A DNA stretch of 23,197 nt from JBFEYJ01 sp041563315. GTDB taxonomy: Bacteria; Pseudomonadota; Gammaproteobacteria; Thiohalomonadales; Thiohalomonadaceae. Below, piece after piece: positions 14,603-23,117 of the stretch. Every line of letters starts with the position of its first letter. Position 1 is the stretch's first letter. Location of the stretch: NCBI GenBank assembly GCA_041563315.1, contig JBFFNE010000044.1, positions 1 through 23,197 on the forward strand, written 5' to 3'. Position numbers and translations under genes: made by a program. The notes beneath the pieces were generated by a model, which saw nothing but the letters and a program-made list of their open reading frames with translations, was not told the origin of the DNA and ran no database searches.

Positions 14603-15046
14603 ATGAGACGAGTGCTGCAAACAGGAACGGAAACACGACACGGCGGTTTTACCCTTATTGAGTTGTTGGTGGTGTTGGTGATCCTCGGTCTGCTGGCGGG
14701 GCTGGTGGGACCGCAGGTGATGAAATATCTCGGTACGTCTAAAATCAAGACTGCCTACCTGCAGATCCAGGAGTTGGGGGGCGCGCTCGATCTGTACCGG
14801 CTTGAGGTAGGACGTTATCCCTCCCTGGAGGAGGGGTTGAGTGCACTGGTGGAGGCCCCGCCGGGGACAGATACACGCTGGAATGGTCCCTACCTGAAGA
14901 AGCGCACGGTTCCGAAGGACCCTTGGGGGTATGACTATCACTACCAATTCCCGGGGGAGCAGGATGTTTATGACCTCTTTTCATTAGGGGCGGACAATGC
15001 ACAAGGTGGCAGTGGCGAAGACGCGGACATTCTGGGCTGGGAGTGA
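14603..15046 (+). CDS. gspG: Major pseudopilin GspG
   Basis: A 147-residue protein. The prepilin signal ends at G15, followed by F-T-L-I-E, with Glu at mature position 5, then a hydrophobic helix. Prepilin peptidase should cleave after G15; no peptidase gene lies in the window. The C-terminal part (K-D-P-W-G-Y-D-Y-H-Y, F-S-L-G-A-D, D-I-L-G-W) is the calcium-stabilised GspG fold. The ATG at 14603 is preceded by AGGGAG and gives a normal short leader; the upstream in-frame extension to 14492 lies inside the insertion-like element and is rejected. It is the main subunit of the pseudopilus that pushes substrates through the secretin. gspH overlaps its 3' end by 50 nt. Confidence 0.96.
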   Translation: MRRVLQTGTETRHGGFTLIELLVVLVILGLLAGLVGPQVMKYLGTSKIKTAYLQIQELGGALDLYRLEVGRYPSLEEGLSALVEAPPGTDTRWNGPYLKKRTVPKDPWGYDYHYQFPGEQDVYDLFSLGADNAQGGSGEDADILGWE

Positions 15047-15485
15047 TCCCCGGCGTTGGCGTGGCGTCACCCTGATGGAACTGTTGGTGGTGCTGGTGCT
15101 GATGAGCGCACTGCTGGCGCTGGTGCCGCCACTGTTCGATCGCGGCCTTTCCGGAACCGGGCTAAATGCAGTCGCCCGTGAAATGATGGCTGCCATGCGC
15201 TATGCACGCAGCACGGCGGTGAGTCGTCGCCAGCCGGTCGCCTTCACCCTGGATCTGGAACAGCATCGCTATCATGTCGATGGCAGGCGTCCGGTGGCGC
15301 TGCCCGAGACCCTGCAGCTTGAACTGCTAACGGGGCAGAGCGAGCTGCGGGGCAGTGGTGCTGGTGCGGTCACTTTTTATCCTGACGGCAGTGCCAGCGG
15401 TGGTAGCTTGACGCTGGTCTCCGAGGCGCAACAGCTTCGGCTGGATGTGGACTGGCTGAGTGGACGGGTGTCGTTGCATGAATAA
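14997..15485 (+). CDS. gspH: Minor pseudopilin GspH
   Basis: A 162-residue protein with a prepilin-type leader: after R-R-W-R, cleavage is expected at G23 before V-T-L-M-E, keeping Glu at mature position 5. The remaining body resembles the GspH/FimT domain: A-M-R-Y-A-R-S-T-A near the helix end, and a beta-rich C-terminus with F-Y-P-D-G-S-A-S-G-G. The ATG at 14997 overlaps gspG by 50 nt, which is unusually long for this operon. No other in-frame ATG before the leader is available, so the overlap seems real unless a GTG within it is used. Its final bases overlap gspI by 8 nt. Confidence 0.92.
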   Translation: MHKVAVAKTRTFWAGSDPRRWRGVTLMELLVVLVLMSALLALVPPLFDRGLSGTGLNAVAREMMAAMRYARSTAVSRRQPVAFTLDLEQHRYHVDGRRPVALPETLQLELLTGQSELRGSGAGAVTFYPDGSASGGSLTLVSEAQQLRLDVDWLSGRVSLHE

Positions 15486-15882
15486 CCTGCAGTGCCGAAT
15501 CAGTTCCCAGCAAGGTTTTTCGCTGTTGGAGGTGCTGGTCGCCTTTGCCATTCTGGCGCTGGCGGTGGCGACCATTCTCTCGCTGTTCGCCAGTGGGCTG
15601 CGCAACACGGCGGTGGCGGCCGATTATGCCCGAGCGCTTACCTTGGCCGAGTCACAACTGGCCACCTTGCAGGGTGTTGATGTGACGCAACTCAACATCG
15701 GAGTGAGTGAGGGGAGCGACGAGGGATTTATCTGGCAATACCGTATCTCCCCCTATGGGGAGCCGGCCTCCGTGGCACAGCACGCGCCACTCTATCACAT
15801 CGAAGTTCAGGTTAACTGGGGTGAGGGCGATCGCCAGCGTTATGTGCAACTATCGACGTTGCGTATCGGGCAGGCGCCATGA
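15478..15882 (+). CDS. gspI: Minor pseudopilin GspI
   Basis: A 134-residue protein with cleavage expected after G13 (Q-G, then F-S-L-L-E-V-L-V-A), Glu at mature position 5, followed by the A-F-A-I-L-A-L-A helix typical of GspI. GspI forms the pseudopilus tip with GspJ and GspK. The ATG at 15478 overlaps the gspH stop (ATGAATAA). An in-frame GTG at 15460 would add six residues but is less likely. The stop overlaps the gspJ start by 4 nt. Confidence 0.93.
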   Translation: MNNLQCRISSQQGFSLLEVLVAFAILALAVATILSLFASGLRNTAVAADYARALTLAESQLATLQGVDVTQLNIGVSEGSDEGFIWQYRISPYGEPASVAQHAPLYHIEVQVNWGEGDRQRYVQLSTLRIGQAP

Positions 15883-16523
15883 AATCTTGCCAGTACATGA
15901 CCACCAGGCGTGGCTGTCACGGTTTTACTCTAATGGAGATGATGATCGCCATGGCCCTGGTAGGGTTGGCTCTGACCATCGCTTTTTCTGCCCTGCGTTT
16001 TGCCTCACGTAGCTGGGAGCGCACTGATGCGCTGGGGAGTGAACTTGATCAGTGGCGCATCGCCACCCGTGTGGTGCGACGGCAACTCAATCAGGTGCAG
16101 GCGATCAGGCCGGATGAGTCTCAGCGCGCGTTACTGTTCTCCGGCGCCTCCCATACACTGGAGTTCGTTGCCCCGGCGCCGGTTCAGGTGGGTCGCCTCA
16201 CAGCCCTGTATCGCTACCGTTTGCGCTTTGTGAATGAGGGGGAGGGTAAGGCGTTGTGGCTCGATTACCGCCCCTGGCTCCCGGATGAGGAACCGTTGTG
16301 GCAGAGGGAGTCGAGCACGTCGTTGTTGATGAGTGGTTTGCAGGACGGACATTTTTCCTATTTTTCAGACAAGCCGGTGATTGGAGAGGACCACTGGATG
16401 GCTGTGTGGGATAAGCCGGAGCGTCTTCCTGGTATGGTGCGCATGTCACTGCAACTGCAGGAGCAAAGCCAAGCCTGGCCAGCACTGGTAGTGTTGCTGC
16501 CGGTGACCGGGGGCGCGCGGTGA
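15879..16523 (+). CDS. gspJ: Minor pseudopilin GspJ
   Basis: A 214-residue protein. The prepilin leader ends at G15 before F-T-L-M-E-M-M-I-A, with Glu at mature position 5. The larger globular domain (R-S-W-E-R near the helix end, D-Q-W-R-I-A, then beta structure ending L-V-V-L-L-P-V-T) and the total length agree with GspJ, one of the tip subunits. Start and stop both overlap neighbours by 4 nt (ATGA with gspI, GTGA with gspK), showing tight coupling. Confidence 0.93.
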   Translation: MKSCQYMTTRRGCHGFTLMEMMIAMALVGLALTIAFSALRFASRSWERTDALGSELDQWRIATRVVRRQLNQVQAIRPDESQRALLFSGASHTLEFVAPAPVQVGRLTALYRYRLRFVNEGEGKALWLDYRPWLPDEEPLWQRESSTSLLMSGLQDGHFSYFSDKPVIGEDHWMAVWDKPERLPGMVRMSLQLQEQSQAWPALVVLLPVTGGAR

Positions 16524-17398
16524 GGGGGGGGGACGTCGCTCCCTTGGAGCAGCGCGGGATTGCGTTGGTCGTGGTGTTGTGGCTGGTGGCGTTGCTGGCA
16601 CTCATGGCTGTGAGTCAGAGTGCCGCAGTACGTACTGAGACCCTGGTCGTTGGTAATTTGGTCGAGTCCGCCACTGCCCGTGCAGCCGCTTACGCTGGTC
16701 TGCAACTGGCCATCGCGGACTTGGCAAAGCCGATCCCGGCACGTGATATGAGCAGCGACAGCAGTGTCTATTCTGTGCGCTTTGGCGCGGCACAATTATC
16801 CATTGCGATAGCCGACGAGAGCGGCAAGGTAGATCTGAACACTGCACCGGCATCGCTGCTCGGAAAACTGCTGGCAGCCAGTGGGGTGGAACAGGGAATG
16901 ATCGAGGCGCTGGTCGATGCGATCCTCGATTGGCGGGACAGGGACAGCTTGCGTCGTCTCAACGGTGCCGAGGAGGAGGATTACCGAGTCGCTGGCCTGG
17001 ACTATGGTCCGCCTAACGGTCGATTTCAGAGCAAGGAGGAGTTTGCGTTAATCATTGGGGTTGATGCGCCACTCTATCACGCCGTTGCCGATAATCTCAC
17101 GATATATTCCGGCAGCGCCTCTATCAACATGTCGGCGGCACCGCCGGCCCTTCAACAGGCACTGATGGCCAATGACAGTGTATACGATGATGGTCTCAAT
17201 GCTGGCGATGTGCATAGCGGCGGACAAGACGTCGTGCCTCAACGCGTCAGAGTGAGTGCCGGCACCGTCATCACTATTACGGTGGAAGCGCTACTTGATA
17301 GCGGTGTTCGCGAGCGCCTGGAAGCGGTAGTGCGTCTTCTCCCTGTCCGTGCTAACGCCCCCTTGCGCTATGAGTTTCTGCGCTGGAGGGAAGGTTGA
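16520..17398 (+). CDS. gspK: Minor pseudopilin GspK
   Basis: A 292-residue protein. It starts with GTG at 16520 overlapping the gspJ stop. The leader ends at G13 followed by I-A-L-V-V-V-L-W; as usual in GspK, the Glu at mature position 5 is replaced by a hydrophobic residue, consistent with its place at the very tip. The motif D-E-S-G-K-V-D-L-N-T-A near residue 98 and the D-W-R-D segment near 138 are hallmarks of the family. Downstream, where gspL and gspM usually follow, there is only a 183-nt interval before the next secretion gene. Confidence 0.94.
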   Translation: MRGGDVAPLEQRGIALVVVLWLVALLALMAVSQSAAVRTETLVVGNLVESATARAAAYAGLQLAIADLAKPIPARDMSSDSSVYSVRFGAAQLSIAIADESGKVDLNTAPASLLGKLLAASGVEQGMIEALVDAILDWRDRDSLRRLNGAEEEDYRVAGLDYGPPNGRFQSKEEFALIIGVDAPLYHAVADNLTIYSGSASINMSAAPPALQQALMANDSVYDDGLNAGDVHSGGQDVVPQRVRVSAGTVITITVEALLDSGVRERLEAVVRLLPVRANAPLRYEFLRWREG

Positions 17399-17447
17399 CA
17401 AACACCGACAGAATGAAGTCATCCGAAGCCGCAAGAAACAGGTTTGC

Positions 17448-17564
17448 ATGACAATGTCACCATTTAGCAAAAGCATTCCCTCACGTCTTCCCTCCTCTCC
17501 ATATAGGGTGTTCACCTGCTTGTTACCTTTCGCCCTGCTGTCTATAGCTTTAACTAATGCATAA
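17448..17564 (+). CDS. Possible 38-residue membrane peptide
   Basis: ATG 17448 is preceded by an ACAGG at 17438-17442. The predicted peptide has a basic, Ser/Pro-rich first half and then one hydrophobic segment (V-F-T-C-L-L-P-F-A-L-L-S-I-A-L). It ends 17 nt before the next gene. I recognise no family. It may be a chance frame in the gap left by absent gspL and gspM. Confidence 0.2.
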   Translation: MTMSPFSKSIPSRLPSSPYRVFTCLLPFALLSIALTNA

Positions 17565-17581
17565 AAGGTGCGGGGAGCAAT

Positions 17582-18109
17582 ATGAAGGTCATGCCGGTGC
17601 AATGGCAGGGTGAGGGGCGGCTGAGGAGTTCGGGCAGGTTGATGCGCTCCCTCTTGCTGCTGCTCAATCTCGTGCTATTGCTCGTAATGGTGTGGTTATG
17701 GCGAAACACGCCACCCGCGGTTTCTGTCAAGAAAACTCCGGAGGTACAGGCGTCTCTCCTGGAATTACCGGCAAGCCCTCTGCGTTCCCTCTCTCTTGCA
17801 AACTATCAGGAGGTTCTGGTACGGCCGATCTTCTGGAGTGAGCGGCGTGCGCAAGAGAGTGCCTCACCGGTCGAGTCGGCAACGCCGAGCCCGCCGTTGG
17901 CTTTTGTGTTGATAGGCGTGGTGACGTCACCACAATCACAATACGCCCTTTTAGGTAAGACCGGCAGCGCTGAAGTAATCAAGGCGCAGCCGGGAGACGT
18001 GGTCGAAGGGTGGGAGCTCGAAACAATGACGGCCGATAGCGTGAGTCTCAGTCGTAGTGGTGAGCAACGGCAGATTTTGCTGAATGAAGATCGGTCTAAG
18101 GAACACTAA
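17582..18109 (+). CDS. Short GspC/GspN-like T2SS inner-membrane protein
   Basis: A 175-residue protein. After a basic N-terminus, residues about 21-42 (L-L-L-L-L-N-L-V-L-L-L-V-M-V-W-L-W) form one membrane anchor. A Pro-rich linker follows, with R-P-I-F-W-S-E-R-R, then a small domain about 105-168 (F-V-L-I-G-V-V-T-S-P-Q, A-Q-P-G-D-V-V-E-G-W). This matches the homology region of GspC, which contacts the secretin's N0 domain. No PDZ domain follows, so it is closer to XpsN/GspN-type proteins than to full GspC. Its position directly before gspD is that of xpsN in Xanthomonas. Ribosome-binding site GGGGAG at 17572-17577. Confidence 0.75.
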   Translation: MKVMPVQWQGEGRLRSSGRLMRSLLLLLNLVLLLVMVWLWRNTPPAVSVKKTPEVQASLLELPASPLRSLSLANYQEVLVRPIFWSERRAQESASPVESATPSPPLAFVLIGVVTSPQSQYALLGKTGSAEVIKAQPGDVVEGWELETMTADSVSLSRSGEQRQILLNEDRSKEH

Positions 18110-18169
18110 GCAGCTGAGGGCGTGCAATCGTGTGCAGTGTTAATAGCCGGCAATAACAAGGAGAACGGT

Positions 18170-20299
18170 GTGGAGATAGCGGTTAACAGTTCAGCCTTGC
18201 AGGTAATGATCCTGTCACTGGCCATGGCAGGCTGTGCAAGCACGTCACAGCGCGACGAGACGACGGGCGATATTATACCAGTACCATCGGCTAAGGAGAT
18301 GTGGCGTGCCGAGACTCACCCCCTGCCGGAACAGGATTTGGAGCAAGGCGCACAGCTGTCACCGAGGCGGGAGGCGGAGATTAGTCTCGGCAGTGGTGCC
18401 TTCATCAATCGCGCTGCTGCAGAGCGCCGCGCCGCGCCACTGGCTGCGGGTGATGTCACCCTCAATTTTGATAGTACGGCTATTGATGAAGTGGTCAAGA
18501 TCATCCTCGGCGATATTCTTGGCGAGAACTATGTGATCGACCCCGCCATCAAGGGCAGCGTCAGTCTAAAGACCAGTCAGCCGGTAAATAGCGATGCCTT
18601 GTTGCCGATCCTGGAGGAGTTGCTGAAGATGAACGGTGCGGCGATGAGTTGGGACGGCAACATGTACCGAGTCGCACCTCTGACCAATGCCATGCGCGGT
18701 GGAATGAGTCCGCGTCTTGCGCAGAATGGCGCAGCGTTAATGCCCGGTTATGGCGCACAGATCTTCCCCCTGCGTTACATCTCCGCCAAGGAGATGCTTA
18801 AGATCCTGGAGGCCATGGTGCCTAAGGAAAATCAGCTGCTGGTGGATGAACACCGTAATTTACTGGTGCTTGGAGGGACCAGCCAGGAGCTGGAAGGGTG
18901 GCGGGATACTGTCGAGATCTTCGATGTAGACTGGATGGCTGGGTATTCTGTTGGCGTGTTTCCCTTGCAGTATGCCGATGCCGGCAGTATCGGCGAGGAG
19001 CTGAAGCGGATCCTCGGCGAACACATGAACGCCGACTCGGCAGGGATGATTAAAATCGAGCCATTGGAACGCCTCAATGCCCTGTTGGTGCTCACTCCTC
19101 AGCGGCGCTATCTGGAAAGGGTGCGAGGTTGGATTGAACGTCTCGACCGGGTCGGTGATGAGCCAGGGATTCGTCTCTATTCCTATGAGGTGAAAAACAG
19201 GAAAGCTGCTGAGTTGGCGTCCGTGCTGACCACTGTCTTTGGTGCAGAGGGGGGCAGTCGCGGTGCTGGTGGTGGGCGTTCAACGGGGCTGGCTCCAGGG
19301 ATGACCCCGGTTAAACTGAGTACCGTGAGTAATGAAGCACAACCGGCCACGGCGCCCAGCGGGGAACAGCAGCTGGTACTTCCTGCCGGCGGCGAGGTGC
19401 GTATCGTTGCCGATGAGTCAAATAACAGCATTCTGGTTATGGCTTCGGCCAGTGATTTTTTGGTGATCGAATCCGCCCTCAAGCGTCTCGATGTGCAGGA
19501 GATGCAGGTATTGATCGAGGCGTCGATCCTTGAGGTTAGTCTGACCGATGAACTCAGTTACGGCCTGGAGTGGTATTTCAAGAACAACAACGTCTACAAG
19601 GGAAAGATTGGCGAAGGGCTATTGGATCTTGATGCGAACGCCGGCATCGGTGCGGCGATCCCCGGCTTCTCATACACTCTCAGCGGCAGTGGTGTAGTCA
19701 ACGCGGTACTCAATGCCTTGGCCCGCGATTCAAAACTTAACGTGATCTCCAGCCCCTCCCTGATGGTATTGGATAATCGTACGGCACGTATCACGGTTGG
19801 CGATCAGGTTCCTGTGAAATCGCAAACCGCGACCACTGAGGGTGGCGTGATTATCGAGTCGATCCAGTTCAAGGATACTGGTGTACAACTGGAGGTGACG
19901 CCCCGCATCAACAGTGGTGGACTCATCACTATGGAGATCCGCCAGGACGTAACCGATGTCGGTGCGGTGGAAGATGCCACCGGTCAGCGAAGCTTTCGTC
20001 AACGCAATATCCAGAGCACAATTTCGATCCAGAACGGCGATACCATAATGCTGGGTGGTCTGATCACGGAAAATGCCACCGATTCCGAATCTGGTGTCCC
20101 TGGCTTGCGTGATATCCCTCTCTTTGGTGCGCTGTTTGGCAGGACTTCCGAATCAAATCGGCGTACTGAGCTGGTGGTGCTGATCACTCCGCGGGTAGTG
20201 CGGAATTCGAGTGATGCGCGCTTGTTAACAGATGAGTACCGCATGCGCATGAACAACATGCGGCAACGTGCCGAACAGACCCTGGCGCTTCCTGAGTAA
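18170..20299 (+). CDS. gspD: Type II secretion secretin GspD, lipoprotein-type signal
   Basis: A 709-residue outer-membrane channel protein. The GTG at 18170 is chosen because AAGGAG (18158-18163) sits 6 nt before it; an upstream frame to 18122 lacks such a site. From this start the N-terminus is a short signal ending L-A-M-A-G-C, with Cys at residue 22, so it could be lipidated as HxcQ and XpsD are. After an unusual ~60-residue linker come N0 (G-D-V-T-L-N-F...), N1-N3 repeats (I-F-P-L-R-Y..., V-F-P-L-Q-Y..., L-Y-S-Y-E-V...) and the secretin core. The core has V-P-G-L-R-D-I-P-L-F-G-A-L-F and L-V-V-L-I-T-P-R-V. A Gly/Ser-rich loop splits N3, as in other GspD proteins. Confidence 0.95.
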   Translation: MEIAVNSSALQVMILSLAMAGCASTSQRDETTGDIIPVPSAKEMWRAETHPLPEQDLEQGAQLSPRREAEISLGSGAFINRAAAERRAAPLAAGDVTLNFDSTAIDEVVKIILGDILGENYVIDPAIKGSVSLKTSQPVNSDALLPILEELLKMNGAAMSWDGNMYRVAPLTNAMRGGMSPRLAQNGAALMPGYGAQIFPLRYISAKEMLKILEAMVPKENQLLVDEHRNLLVLGGTSQELEGWRDTVEIFDVDWMAGYSVGVFPLQYADAGSIGEELKRILGEHMNADSAGMIKIEPLERLNALLVLTPQRRYLERVRGWIERLDRVGDEPGIRLYSYEVKNRKAAELASVLTTVFGAEGGSRGAGGGRSTGLAPGMTPVKLSTVSNEAQPATAPSGEQQLVLPAGGEVRIVADESNNSILVMASASDFLVIESALKRLDVQEMQVLIEASILEVSLTDELSYGLEWYFKNNNVYKGKIGEGLLDLDANAGIGAAIPGFSYTLSGSGVVNAVLNALARDSKLNVISSPSLMVLDNRTARITVGDQVPVKSQTATTEGGVIIESIQFKDTGVQLEVTPRINSGGLITMEIRQDVTDVGAVEDATGQRSFRQRNIQSTISIQNGDTIMLGGLITENATDSESGVPGLRDIPLFGALFGRTSESNRRTELVVLITPRVVRNSSDARLLTDEYRMRMNNMRQRAEQTLALPE

Positions 20300-20338
20300 T
20301 AACATGGACGGACATGGAAATGAGTGCTGAGTAGACCC

Positions 20339-22069
20339 ATGCGCATGTATTGTGACTATTTCGGTATCGCGGAGAATGCCTTTTCCATTACTCCTGATCC
20401 ACGCTATCTTTTTCTGAGTGATCGGCATCGTGAAGCGATGGCTCATCTGCTGTTCGGCACAGAGGAGGGCGGCGGTTTTGTCCAAATCACCGGTGAGGTC
20501 GGTACGGGTAAGACCACAACCTGCCGCGCTTTTCTCGAACAATTGCCGGGGAGCGTCGATGTGGCACTTTTGCTCAGCCCGCCCGACAGTCCGCGGGAAC
20601 TTTTATTGGCCATTGCCGCTGAGTTGAGATTGCGTGTTCCCCGGTGCGATACACCTTCAGGCGAACTGATCGCCATGCTCAATAAGCGACTGCTCGAAAC
20701 GCATGCCGCCGGGCGTCGCACTGTGGTGATTATCGACGAGGCGCAAAATATCCTGCCTGAGGTACTGGAACAGGTACGGCTGTTGACCAACCTCGAAACG
20801 CCAACTCACAAACTGCTCCAGGTCTTCCTTATCGGCCAGCCGGAGCTGCGGCAGAAGCTGCAACACCCTGCCTTGCGCCAGGTGGCGCAGCGGATCACGG
20901 CACGCTATCACCTGGAGCCACTCAGTCTGCCCGAGATCCAGAACTATATTCAACATCGTCTGGCTGTTGCCGGATGTCGGCAGAGTCTGTTCAGTAAGGC
21001 GGCCATACGTCAAATACATCGGGACTCCCAGGGGATCCCCAGGATCATTAATATTTTGTGTGACCGGGCATTGATCGGTGCCTATGCCAATGAGGCGGCG
21101 AAAGTAAGTGCTGCGATTGTGCGGCATGCGGCCAGAGAGTGGCGCGGTGAGGAAGGCGGCGAACCATTTTTTTCGCGGACGCGGGCGACCGCCGCCGTGA
21201 TGGCGGCCGGATTGCTGTTTGCATTGGCAACCGGATTTACCGTTCGTGACAGCGCCTTCTCCAGCGGTGGGGTGGATGGGGCGGTCAGTAATGGGAGCGA
21301 GCAGTTGTCGCGGTCGGATCCGGCGCCGGACGTTCCTTCATCCATAACACGCGACGTGGGGACGGCAGGACGCCAGGCCGGTGCTACGACTGAGCCGCAA
21401 CGTTCAGCCAGTGTGCCGTTACTGACCCCCTTGCCGGTGGCGGAGGGCGCCATGAAGACAATGCCGGTACATGATGCCGTGCGAATAGCGAGCCCGGTGG
21501 CGCTGAAATCGCTGCTGGCGCGTTGGGCGATCCAAAGCGAGGTGACTGATCGCCTGGCTCTGTGCACTCAGGCAAGTTTTCACGCTCTCAGTTGTATGGA
21601 AGGTATGGGCCATTGGGACACTCTGCGCGCCTACAATCGTCCGGCGCTGCTTTCCCTGTACCGGCGGAACGGGAACAAGGCCTATCTGACACTGATTGGG
21701 ATGGAGAGTGATCATGCCCTGATAGCCACGACCGAAGGCGTGATCCCACTGGCCTTGAGGGAATTGGATGCGTACTGGAGTGGTGAATATCTGTTGCTCT
21801 GGAGGCCGCCACTCGGCGGGGTCTCGATGATCGCCGCCGGCGCCAACGAGCAGGCGGTGGAGTGGTTGCAGAGTGCGCTGCAACGCGAGGATGGCCTGGC
21901 AAGATCAGCAAAGGAATTCGATCAGGAACTGGACGGGCGTCTGCGCGCGTTTCAGCACTCGCGTGGGCTGAAGGCCGATGGCATCGCGGGTCCGCGGACG
22001 CTAATTCATCTGAACAACGTACTGGAGCAGGCCGTTCCCCTGCTGTTGGCAGCGAAAAGGAATGAATAA
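20339..22069 (+). CDS. GspA/ExeA-like ATPase with peptidoglycan-binding C-terminus
   Basis: A 576-residue protein. The N-terminal M-R-M-Y-C-D-Y-F-G and P-D-P-R-Y-L-F are the ExeA-family opening. The AAA ATPase has Walker A G-E-V-G-T-G-K-T-T at 52-60 and Walker B I-I-D-E at 131-134. A membrane segment lies near 285-303, then a Ser/Pro/Thr-rich periplasmic linker. A C39-peptidase-like region follows (about 385-500, no claim of activity), and a peptidoglycan-binding repeat near the end (R-A-F-Q-H-S-R-G-L-K-A-D-G-I-A-G-P). In Aeromonas, ExeA with ExeB opens the cell wall for secretin insertion. ATG 20339 is preferred over GTG 20324; ATG 20345 is also possible. It overlaps gspB by 8 nt. Confidence 0.9.
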   Translation: MRMYCDYFGIAENAFSITPDPRYLFLSDRHREAMAHLLFGTEEGGGFVQITGEVGTGKTTTCRAFLEQLPGSVDVALLLSPPDSPRELLLAIAAELRLRVPRCDTPSGELIAMLNKRLLETHAAGRRTVVIIDEAQNILPEVLEQVRLLTNLETPTHKLLQVFLIGQPELRQKLQHPALRQVAQRITARYHLEPLSLPEIQNYIQHRLAVAGCRQSLFSKAAIRQIHRDSQGIPRIINILCDRALIGAYANEAAKVSAAIVRHAAREWRGEEGGEPFFSRTRATAAVMAAGLLFALATGFTVRDSAFSSGGVDGAVSNGSEQLSRSDPAPDVPSSITRDVGTAGRQAGATTEPQRSASVPLLTPLPVAEGAMKTMPVHDAVRIASPVALKSLLARWAIQSEVTDRLALCTQASFHALSCMEGMGHWDTLRAYNRPALLSLYRRNGNKAYLTLIGMESDHALIATTEGVIPLALRELDAYWSGEYLLLWRPPLGGVSMIAAGANEQAVEWLQSALQREDGLARSAKEFDQELDGRLRAFQHSRGLKADGIAGPRTLIHLNNVLEQAVPLLLAAKRNE

Positions 22070-23006
22070 ACCAGCCATGTCTTACATACTCGACGCATTA
22101 CGCAAGGCAGAGACGGAACGGGCATTAAACCGCGTCTCTTGCATTGCCTCACCACAGCAGTGTCATACCAGGCCCAAGCTGGGATGGGTAAGACGTTTAA
22201 TCTATGTGGCCCTGGTTGTTGTTGGTACCCTGTCGCTTACCTGGTTATGGGCCCGATATGAGGTCGCTGCAGAGGCGCAGGCCTCCACACCTGCTAACTC
22301 AGATGCCAACGTCATGGCACGCACAGAAGGCCAACCCTCGAGCCTAAATCATCCGGAAATAATCCGTTCCTCTGTTGCTCCCACCGCCTCGTCTGAGGCG
22401 TGGCCATTGCCTACGGCTGAGGACATTGACACCGTAACATCGTTGCCAGCAGGCAAAGCCGAGGAGACTCGGGCAATGACGGCTCCCGATGTGGAAAAGG
22501 GTGCGCCTCGCACCAGCAGGGTACCTCGTCCTGTGACAAAGCAGGCTGCAGCGGAAGTGGAAGATAACCTGGCTGAAGTGGAGCTAAAGGCTGTCACCTC
22601 ATCATCTTCTGCATTGCGTGCTGAGGATCACGGGAAAAAAGTGGCGATGATTGAAACTGGAATTGAGCAAGGTCTATCTCATCCCCGTGATGAAGCTCCA
22701 GTTACCCTGCCGATTACCGAAATAGAAGCTGCTACGCCCGCGTTGCCAGAGAACGACAATATGCAGACGGAAGAACCACTCCCGCCTCTGTTGAGTACCT
22801 TGCCATACCGCTTTCAGAGCACCCTACCGAAGATCGTGATTAATGCTCAGGCCTATGCAGAGGAAACCCACGCGCGGTTTGTCATCATCAATATGAAAAA
22901 GTATCAGGAGGGACAGCACACGGAAACCGGGATCCTGGTGGAGAAGATCGGTGAGGATCATCTGGTGCTGAGTTATCAGGGTCAGGCGTTTCGCATCCGG
23001 AGATAG
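22062..23006 (+). CDS. gspB: GspB/ExeB-like secretion accessory protein
   Basis: A 314-residue protein. It opens with M-S-Y-I-L-D-A-L-R-K-A-E, the conserved N-terminus of GspB/ExeB, which makes ATG 22077 an alternative to ATG 22062. One membrane segment lies at about 46-63 (I-Y-V-A-L-V-V-V-G-T-L-S-L-T-W-L-W). A long low-complexity periplasmic stretch rich in Ala, Glu, Thr and Pro follows. The C-terminal T2SSB domain begins near residue 243 (L-P-Y-R-F-Q-S-T-L-P-K-I-V-I-N-A). With the GspA-like ATPase it should guide secretin assembly through the peptidoglycan. It appears to be the last gene of the operon; no hairpin-plus-T terminator is seen in the following 110 nt. Confidence 0.92.
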   Translation: MNKPAMSYILDALRKAETERALNRVSCIASPQQCHTRPKLGWVRRLIYVALVVVGTLSLTWLWARYEVAAEAQASTPANSDANVMARTEGQPSSLNHPEIIRSSVAPTASSEAWPLPTAEDIDTVTSLPAGKAEETRAMTAPDVEKGAPRTSRVPRPVTKQAAAEVEDNLAEVELKAVTSSSSALRAEDHGKKVAMIETGIEQGLSHPRDEAPVTLPITEIEAATPALPENDNMQTEEPLPPLLSTLPYRFQSTLPKIVINAQAYAEETHARFVIINMKKYQEGQHTETGILVEKIGEDHLVLSYQGQAFRIRR

Positions 23007-23117
23007 GGATGGATACGAGAGGGTGAATTATAAGCTATACGTCTTGGTATTTAACGACTTAATAAGATACTTTGTATTTGCAACTAGACCCCTGTTTCCT
23101 TTTCCTCTCAGCTGAAT

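Noticed and set aside
17413..17592. Direct repeat ATGAAG(G)TCAT at 17413 and 17582 as a deletion or insertion scar in the gspL/gspM gap
   Set aside because: The match is only about ten bases with an indel and includes a start codon, so chance cannot be excluded.
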